Assembly (NCBI RefSeq): GCF_002946835.1
Contig: NZ_CP026652.1
Coordinates: 7,812,001 to 7,876,000 of the forward strand
Source: Streptomyces dengpaensis
GTDB taxonomy: Bacteria; Actinomycetota; Actinomycetes; Streptomycetales; Streptomycetaceae
Length of the DNA: 64,000 nt
Direction: 5' to 3'
This document shows, in pieces, positions 60,143 to 64,000 of the stretch; within the stretch, counting starts at the first letter, position 1; each line of letters begins with the position of its first letter. A model generated the notes under the pieces. It worked only from the letters and a program-made list of their open reading frames with translations, ran no database searches and had not been told where the DNA came from. Position numbers and translations under genes: made by a program.

Positions 60143-61063
60143 ATGCCCAAGGCGTACGTCTTCACGCGGTACGGCGGCCCGGAGACCGAGGCCCTGGTGG
60201 AGCGCGACCGGCCGAGCCCGGGTCCCGGACAGCTCCTCGTCGCGGTGCGCGCGGCGGGCGTGAACCCCGTCGACTGGAAGCAGCGGACGGGCTACCGCCG
60301 CCCGGGCGGCCCCGCGCGCGAGCTGCCCGCCGTGTTCGGCAACGAGGTCGCCGGGGTCGTCGAGGAGGTTGGTGCCGGCGTGACCGGCTTCACCGCGGGG
60401 GACGAGGTCTTCGGCAACCCGGTGGCCGGCGGATACGCCGAGTACGCGCTGCTGCCCGTCGCCGTTACCGCGCACAAGCCCGCCGACCTGTCCTTCGCGG
60501 ACGCCGCGACCCTGCCCGTCGCGGCGGCGACCGCGTACGACGGAATCCGCCAGCTCGGCCTGTCCGCCGGCGCGACCGTGCTGATCACCGGCGCGGGCGG
60601 TGGGGTCGGCGTCGCCGCCACGCAGATCGCGCGTGCCTTCGGGCTGCGCGTCGTCGCCGTCGCGAGCGACGGCAAGAAGGACTTCGTCGAGTCGCTCGGG
60701 GCCGTGCACGTCCCGTCGGGGCCCGACCTCGCGGAGCGGGTGCGTACGGTGGCGCCGGACGGTGTGGACGCCGTGTTCGACCTCGTCGGCGGTGAGGTTC
60801 TTGAAGCGGCGGCGACGCTGCTGACCGACCGTACGAAGCTGATCACCGGCGCCGACCGGGAGACGGCCGCACGGCTCGGGGGCGTTCCTGTCGCGCGGGC
60901 CCACACCGCCGCCGTACTCGACGAGGTGGCGAAGCTCGCGGTCGGGGGAGAGCTGCGGCCGTTCGTGACGCGGACCTTCCCGCTCGACCGGGCCGGCGAG
61001 GCACTGCGCACCGTCGAGGACGGTCACGCGCGCGGCAAGACCGTGATCGAGGTGTCCGCATGA
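60143..61063 (+). CDS. NADP-dependent quinone oxidoreductase-like protein (MDR family)
   Basis: 306 residues of the zinc-free medium-chain reductase group. Recognised: AVRAAGVNPVDWKQRTGYRR, VFGNEVAGVVEEVGAGVTGF, the Rossmann loop VLITGAGGGVGVAATQIARA, and the C-terminal FPLDRAGEALRTVEDGHARG-type element. The ATG at 60143 is preferred (GAGG eight bases upstream) over a GTG at 60131. Its stop overlaps the GNAT gene start (ATGA), so both are co-translated. Confidence 0.93.
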   Translation: MPKAYVFTRYGGPETEALVERDRPSPGPGQLLVAVRAAGVNPVDWKQRTGYRRPGGPARELPAVFGNEVAGVVEEVGAGVTGFTAGDEVFGNPVAGGYAEYALLPVAVTAHKPADLSFADAATLPVAAATAYDGIRQLGLSAGATVLITGAGGGVGVAATQIARAFGLRVVAVASDGKKDFVESLGAVHVPSGPDLAERVRTVAPDGVDAVFDLVGGEVLEAAATLLTDRTKLITGADRETAARLGGVPVARAHTAAVLDEVAKLAVGGELRPFVTRTFPLDRAGEALRTVEDGHARGKTVIEVSA

Positions 61064-61812
61064 GCCCGACGTCGCCGCGCACACCACCGCCGCTTCGGCC
61101 GCGCGCGCACCCGCTGGACAACCCCGCCCTCGGTTCGCTGAGCGGCCCGCACGCCCACTTCGCCGAACGCCGCGGCCGCGTCCTGCGCTACCCCGTGGAC
61201 GTGTCGCCGTGGCTGGCGCTGCCGGACGAGCCGGACGCCGCCGACTGGGCGGACCTTGCGGCCCTGGCCGGCCCCGGCGCCGAGGCGCCGCTGGCCGGCT
61301 TCACCGGACCGGTCCCGGACGGCTGGGAGGTGACCTTCAGCTTGGAGGGCGTCCAGCTCGTCGACGACGGGATCGCCGCGGCACCGGACGCCGAGGCCGT
61401 ACGGCTCGGCCCGGCCGATGTGCCCGAGATGCTCGACCTGGTCGAACGGACCAGACCCGGCCCGTTCCTGCCGCGCACCGTCGATCTGGGCACCTACCTG
61501 GGGATACGCCGGAACGGCGCCCTCATCGCCATGGCGGGGGAGCGGCTGCACCCGCCGGGCTGGACCGAGATCAGCGCGGTCTGCACCGACCCCGGCTTCC
61601 GCGGCGAGGGCCTGGCCACCCGGCTGATCCTTGCCGTCGCCCACGGCATCCGCGAGCGCGGCGAGACCCCGTTCCTGCACACCGCGGCCGACAACACCAA
61701 CGCCATCCGGCTCTACGAGTCCCTCGGCTTCCGGCTGCGCCGCACCACGCGCTTCATGGCGGCGCGGGTGCCCGAGCACCTGGAGGACGTGCGCGTCGTA
61801 GGGGTCCGCTGA
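61060..61812 (+). CDS. GNAT family N-acetyltransferase
   Basis: 250 residues. The C-terminal half is a GNAT domain with the acetyl-CoA loop ISAVCTDPGFRGEGLATRL and the closing helix NTNAIRLYESLGFRLRRTTR. The N-terminal half (PLDNPALGSLSGPHAHFAER) is a degenerate acyltransferase-like domain common in this group. Substrate unknown. Translationally coupled to the quinone oxidoreductase. Confidence 0.92.
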   Translation: MSPTSPRTPPPLRPRAHPLDNPALGSLSGPHAHFAERRGRVLRYPVDVSPWLALPDEPDAADWADLAALAGPGAEAPLAGFTGPVPDGWEVTFSLEGVQLVDDGIAAAPDAEAVRLGPADVPEMLDLVERTRPGPFLPRTVDLGTYLGIRRNGALIAMAGERLHPPGWTEISAVCTDPGFRGEGLATRLILAVAHGIRERGETPFLHTAADNTNAIRLYESLGFRLRRTTRFMAARVPEHLEDVRVVGVR

Positions 61813-61825
61813 CCGGTCGCTCCTC

Positions 61826-61867
61826 TTCGACGGCACCCTCGGGGATTTCGACGACACCCTCGGGGAA
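61826..61867. repeat. Two tandem 21-bp repeats after the GNAT gene
   Basis: Copies at 61826-61846 and 61847-61867 both contain CACCCTCGGGGA and differ at two positions. They lie in the 363-base gene-free stretch 61813-62175, where nothing else is recognised. Confidence 0.75.
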
Positions 61868-62175
61868 CTGCCGGAGGACAGGGCGCAGTTGACCGACTTC
61901 GTCTTGGAAGCACCAGAGCTCCGCCCCTGAACGGGGCCTGGACCCACGGATCACCGTCGGCGCAGCACAACGCCGATCCCGGGACCCTCGGCGTCCGACC
62001 GCTCCTGCTAGGGTGACCGTCCCGACCGCGGATCGTCCCGGCCGGGTCGTGACCGAGGAGGTGAGACCCATTTCTGCTGTGTCGGCTCGGGTGCTCTCAT
62101 CTCGAAGCAGCGCGGATCACCGCCCTTAGGCGACCGCGAGAGCGCCCTTCGGTCTCCGAAAGGCTTCTCGGCTCC

Positions 62176-64000
<1,825 letters not shown>

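Overview
The window is visibly GC-rich and reads as a Streptomyces (or close relative) chromosome. It carries a SpoIIE-type PP2C phosphatase with an anti-sigma-like ATPase domain, a DUF574 SAM methyltransferase, an MmyB-type XRE regulator, a sulfolipid-addressing (GAP) membrane protein, a PrmC-related methyltransferase, DyP and catalase-like peroxidases, many GTG starts and many ATGA stop/start overlaps. No rRNA, tRNA or CRISPR array was seen. All alignments are by eye from the sequence; nothing was searched.

Left part (1-19.6 kb) mixes intact catabolic genes with an unusually dense set of gene remnants. Intact genes are a molybdenum hydroxylase large subunit, a DUF574 methyltransferase, an IS110 transposase, a two-domain glyoxalase-like protein, a LysR regulator divergent from a CaiB-type CoA transferase, an acyl-CoA dehydrogenase, a PAS/GAF/SpoIIE phosphatase, an acyl-CoA mutase large subunit and its divergent TetR regulator. 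The remnants are a multiply frameshifted MmyB regulator, an aldo/keto reductase-NmrA fusion scrap next to a broken nitroreductase, a dehydratase-citrate-lyase chimera, a broken etfB, an acyl-CoA carboxylase beta-alpha chimera and an NmrA-SDR chimera. They look like decay of a CoA-ester catabolic region.

The standout is a five-gene minus-strand operon at 19.6-28.7 kb. It encodes SbnA and SbnB (2,3-diaminopropionate synthesis), a TauD-like Fe(II)/2-oxoglutarate dioxygenase, a half-condensation/adenylation/thiolation/thioesterase NRPS, and a membrane protein with its own thiolation domain followed by the three left-handed-helix and transmembrane domains typical of epsilon-poly-lysine-synthetase (Pls) tails. 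I infer a diaminopropionate-derived (possibly hydroxylated) amide, oligomer or polymer made by a split, membrane-anchored Pls-like machine.

The middle (29-40 kb) holds a YraQ-type permease with a His-rich TIGR03943 partner, a broken acyl-CoA-dehydrogenase-type monooxygenase, an SseB-domain protein, a lone PqqB homologue, MarR and ArsR-like regulators, UppP, and a FadR-type regulator-asparaginase-aspartase locus with a 20-21 bp repeat array between the last two genes. The 40-49.6 kb part carries two GT-C glycosyltransferases, a D,D-carboxypeptidase, a second compact Rho factor with a pyrimidine-rich leader, a PadR/membrane-protein pair, a GH13 enzyme and a methyltransferase containing an in-frame 33-bp repeat.

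The right part (49.7-64 kb) has a thioesterase-SDR-MFS operon, a class C beta-lactamase-like esterase, a DyP/catalase-like heme peroxidase operon, a GAP protein with a hairpin-rich upstream region, a CE7 acetyl esterase, a quinone-oxidoreductase/GNAT pair, a PrmC-like methyltransferase, a hydrolase remnant and an Old Yellow Enzyme gene running off the end. The OYE promoter carries a palindrome almost identical to a site in front of the MarR gene 29 kb away. Short tandem repeats recur throughout.
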